From: Alphaproteobacteria bacterium
GTDB lineage: Bacteria; Pseudomonadota; Alphaproteobacteria; UBA9219
Direction of reading: 5' to 3'
Length of the DNA stretch: 13,928 bases
Assembly (NCBI GenBank): GCA_028693775.1
Contig: JAQUUS010000009.1
Coordinates: forward strand, 1 to 13,928
Under the pieces are notes generated by a model that made no database searches, had not been told where the DNA came from, and saw only the letters and a list, made by a program, of their open reading frames with translations. Positions 11,954 to 13,928 of the stretch are shown here, piece by piece. Position 1 is the stretch's first letter. Every line of letters begins with the position of its first letter. The translations under genes were made by a program, and so were the position numbers.

Positions 11954-13928
11954 GTGAGACCGCCCGTCCTCTATCCTCTGTTCGCAAGCCTGACGGCGCT
12001 AAAAGGCGTCGGTCCGAGGATGGGCGCTCTCTACAAAAAACTTTGCGGCGAGTTCGTTGTCGATTTGCTGTGGCATCTTCCGAATGGCATCGTCGACCGC
12101 ACCTATATGCCCCAGTTACGCACAGCCGAACCGAACCGCACGGCAACCCTTCGGCTCAGAATCGTCGAACACGAGCCCCCTTCGCGGCGCGGGCTTCCCT
12201 ATCGCATCGTCGCCGAGGACGAAACGGATCAGATTACCCTGACCTATTTCAACGCCAAGGGCGACTATCTGACACGGACCTATGCGCCCGGCAGCGAGAT
12301 GCTGGTGAGCGGACAACTTGAACAGTATCGCTCGTCATGGACCATGACTCATCCCGACTATGCCGTTCCTGTCGACCGCGCGTCGGAGATTCCGAAATAC
12401 GAGCCGGTGTATCCCCTGACGGCAGGCCTCAGCAACAGGATGCTTCAAAAAGCCGTGGCGCAAGCGTTGACGCGCGTTCCCGATCTCCCGGAATGGAACG
12501 ACGCGGCGCTGATCGCGCGCGAAGGCTGGCCGGAATGGAAACCGGCCCTTCTGACGGCGCACGCGCCTCTTCCTCCGCTTACCGGGAAAGAAAGCCATTT
12601 GAGACGGCTCGCCTACGACGAGTTGCTGGCGGATCAGCTTGGGCTCGCCATCATTCGCGCCCATCACAAAGCCAGCAGCGGACGGTCGTTCAAAGGAACG
12701 AGCGCACTTACGCAGGCGCTTGAAAAAACCCTGCCGTTTACGCTGACAGGCGGGCAACGGCAGGCGATTGCGGAAATCTCGGCAGATATGGCCGCACCCA
12801 AAAGAATGCTTCGCCTGCTTCAGGGAGATGTTGGTTCTGGAAAAACCGTCGTTGCGCTCATGGCGATGCTGCAAGCGGCCGAAACCGGATCGCAAGCGGC
12901 GCTGATGGCCCCGACCGAAATCCTCGCCAAGCAGCATCACGCAACGCTCTCGAAGCTGCTGGCCCCGGCCGGGATCGAAATCGGGCTTGTGGTCGGAAAA
13001 GGACGCGGCGGCGACAGGACCAAAACGCTCGAAGCTCTTGCCGACGGATCGCTGAAGCTTGCGGTAGGAACGCATGCGCTGTTTCAGGACGACACGGCGT
13101 TCCAGGACCTCGGACTGGCGGTGATCGACGAACAACACCGCTTCGGCGTCAACCAGCGCCTGATGCTTTCGGACAAAGGCCGGGGCGTTGACATCCTGAC
13201 CATGACGGCGACGCCCATTCCGCGCACGCTGTCCCTGACGGCCTACGGCGACATGGACGTGTCCCGGCTGATGGACAAACCGGCGGGACGGCAAAAAATC
13301 GAAACGAGCCTCATCGACATGGTTCGGCTCGACGAAGTGATCGCGGGGGTAAAACGGCAGGTCTCGAAAGGCGCGCAAGTCTACTGGGTTTGCCCGCTGA
13401 TCGAAGAATCGGAAACGGTGGATCTGGCCGCCGCAACGGAGCGCGCCGAGCTTCTGAAACAGTTTCTGGGCCCCGGCAAAGCCGGGCTTGTGCACGGGCG
13501 CATGAAAGCCGATGAAAAAGACGAAACGATGCGCCGGTTTGCAGACGGAGAGTTGAAAGTCCTTATCGCAACCACGGTGATCGAAGTGGGCGTGGACGTG
13601 CCGAACGCAACGGTCATGGTTGTCGAGCATGCGGAAAGATTCGGCCTTGCGCAGTTGCATCAGCTCAGGGGGCGCGTGGGACGCGGCGCGGCCCGTTCGC
13701 ATTGCCTCCTGATGTATCAGGCGCCGCTGGGAGAAACGGCCAAAGCGCGCCTGACGATGCTTCGGGAAACCGACGACGGTTTTGCGATCGCCGAGGAAGA
13801 CTTGCGTCTGCGCGGCGCAGGCGAGCTTTTGGGAGTCAGGCAAAGCGGGCTAAGAGAGTTCCGGCTTGCCGATCTTGCGCGCGACAAAGACCTTCTGGAC
13901 ATCGCGCACGACGACGCCTGCGTGATTT
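11954..13928 (+). CDS. recG: ATP-dependent DNA helicase RecG, 3' end cut by window
   Basis: RecG remodels stalled replication forks and branches Holliday junctions. The frame is open for 658 residues from GTG 11954 to the window end; about 30 more residues are expected. The N-terminal part holds the helix-hairpin-like LKGVGPRMGALYKKL (about 16-30) and the OB-fold wedge domain. Helicase motifs are Walker A GDVGSGKT (291-298), DEQH (392-395), TATPIPRTL (418-426), EVGVDVPNA (from 544) and QLHQLRGRVGRG (567-578), followed by the RecG-specific RLRGAGELLGVRQSG. GTG is the chosen start because AGGA (11944-11947) lies six bases upstream and it gives the normal N-terminus. The stop lies outside, which explains why it is easily missed as an open frame. 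A 502-residue minus-strand frame here is a shadow. Confidence 0.97.
   Translation, partial: MRPPVLYPLFASLTALKGVGPRMGALYKKLCGEFVVDLLWHLPNGIVDRTYMPQLRTAEPNRTATLRLRIVEHEPPSRRGLPYRIVAEDETDQITLTYFNAKGDYLTRTYAPGSEMLVSGQLEQYRSSWTMTHPDYAVPVDRASEIPKYEPVYPLTAGLSNRMLQKAVAQALTRVPDLPEWNDAALIAREGWPEWKPALLTAHAPLPPLTGKESHLRRLAYDELLADQLGLAIIRAHHKASSGRSFKGTSALTQALEKTLPFTLTGGQRQAIAEISADMAAPKRMLRLLQGDVGSGKTVVALMAMLQAAETGSQAALMAPTEILAKQHHATLSKLLAPAGIEIGLVVGKGRGGDRTKTLEALADGSLKLAVGTHALFQDDTAFQDLGLAVIDEQHRFGVNQRLMLSDKGRGVDILTMTATPIPRTLSLTAYGDMDVSRLMDKPAGRQKIETSLIDMVRLDEVIAGVKRQVSKGAQVYWVCPLIEESETVDLAAATERAELLKQFLGPGKAGLVHGRMKADEKDETMRRFADGELKVLIATTVIEVGVDVPNATVMVVEHAERFGLAQLHQLRGRVGRGAARSHCLLMYQAPLGETAKARLTMLRETDDGFAIAEEDLRLRGAGELLGVRQSGLREFRLADLARDKDLLDIAHDDACVI

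Noticed and set aside
12335..13843. A 502-residue open frame on the minus strand
   Set aside because: It lies entirely opposite recG, whose helicase motifs are all present; the antisense frame is open because of codon bias and has a His/Arg/Phe-rich, non-family composition.
1..13928. tRNA or rRNA genes, CRISPR arrays, insertion sequences, phage or defence genes
   Set aside because: I looked for regular spaced repeats, transposase-like proteins, integrase or attachment-site duplications and structural RNA motifs, and saw none.

Overview
The window looks like a chromosomal segment of an alphaproteobacterium. Three things suggest this: a Tad/Cpa pilus gene run in the order cpaF-tadB-tadC, a bamE gene divergent from yceD (DUF177) with plsX-fabH downstream, and a YejB protein very close to the proteobacterial type. 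The DNA is fairly GC-rich by eye, and there are no tRNA, rRNA, IS or CRISPR sequences. I cannot name a genus.

Layout. (1) 1-2305, plus strand: the end of the Tad secretion ATPase CpaF/TadA, then the inner-membrane platform proteins TadB and TadC, tightly packed. (2) 2509-4734: a large exported Pro/Ala-rich protein with three cysteine-rich GPWxWTC repeats and a C-terminal OmpA-like peptidoglycan-binding domain. It probably belongs to the envelope side of the same locus, but that role is inferred. (3) 5051-5263: a cold-shock protein with a long leader. It ends at a hairpin that also serves a convergent small lipoprotein gene (5337-5783, minus). (4) 5903-6358, minus: BamE, divergent from yceD (6467), rpmF (7156), plsX (7424) and fabH (8500). 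This is the usual ribosome/phospholipid/fatty-acid cluster; plsX and fabH overlap by ATGA. (5) 9454-10255: an AT-richer region with one or two small unrecognised genes, a candidate promoter and a clear terminator, at the place where ihfA is often found in relatives. (6) 10308-13928: yejB (peptide/microcin C-type ABC permease) without its yejA/E/F partners, directly abutting a YunG-like cysteine-rich protein, then recG, which runs off the window end. The last three genes are closely spaced and probably co-transcribed.

Most of the window is core housekeeping. The less ordinary parts are the modular OmpA-like protein, the YunG-like gene in the yejB-recG run, and the small-gene region after fabH. 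I saw no convincing new multi-gene system.
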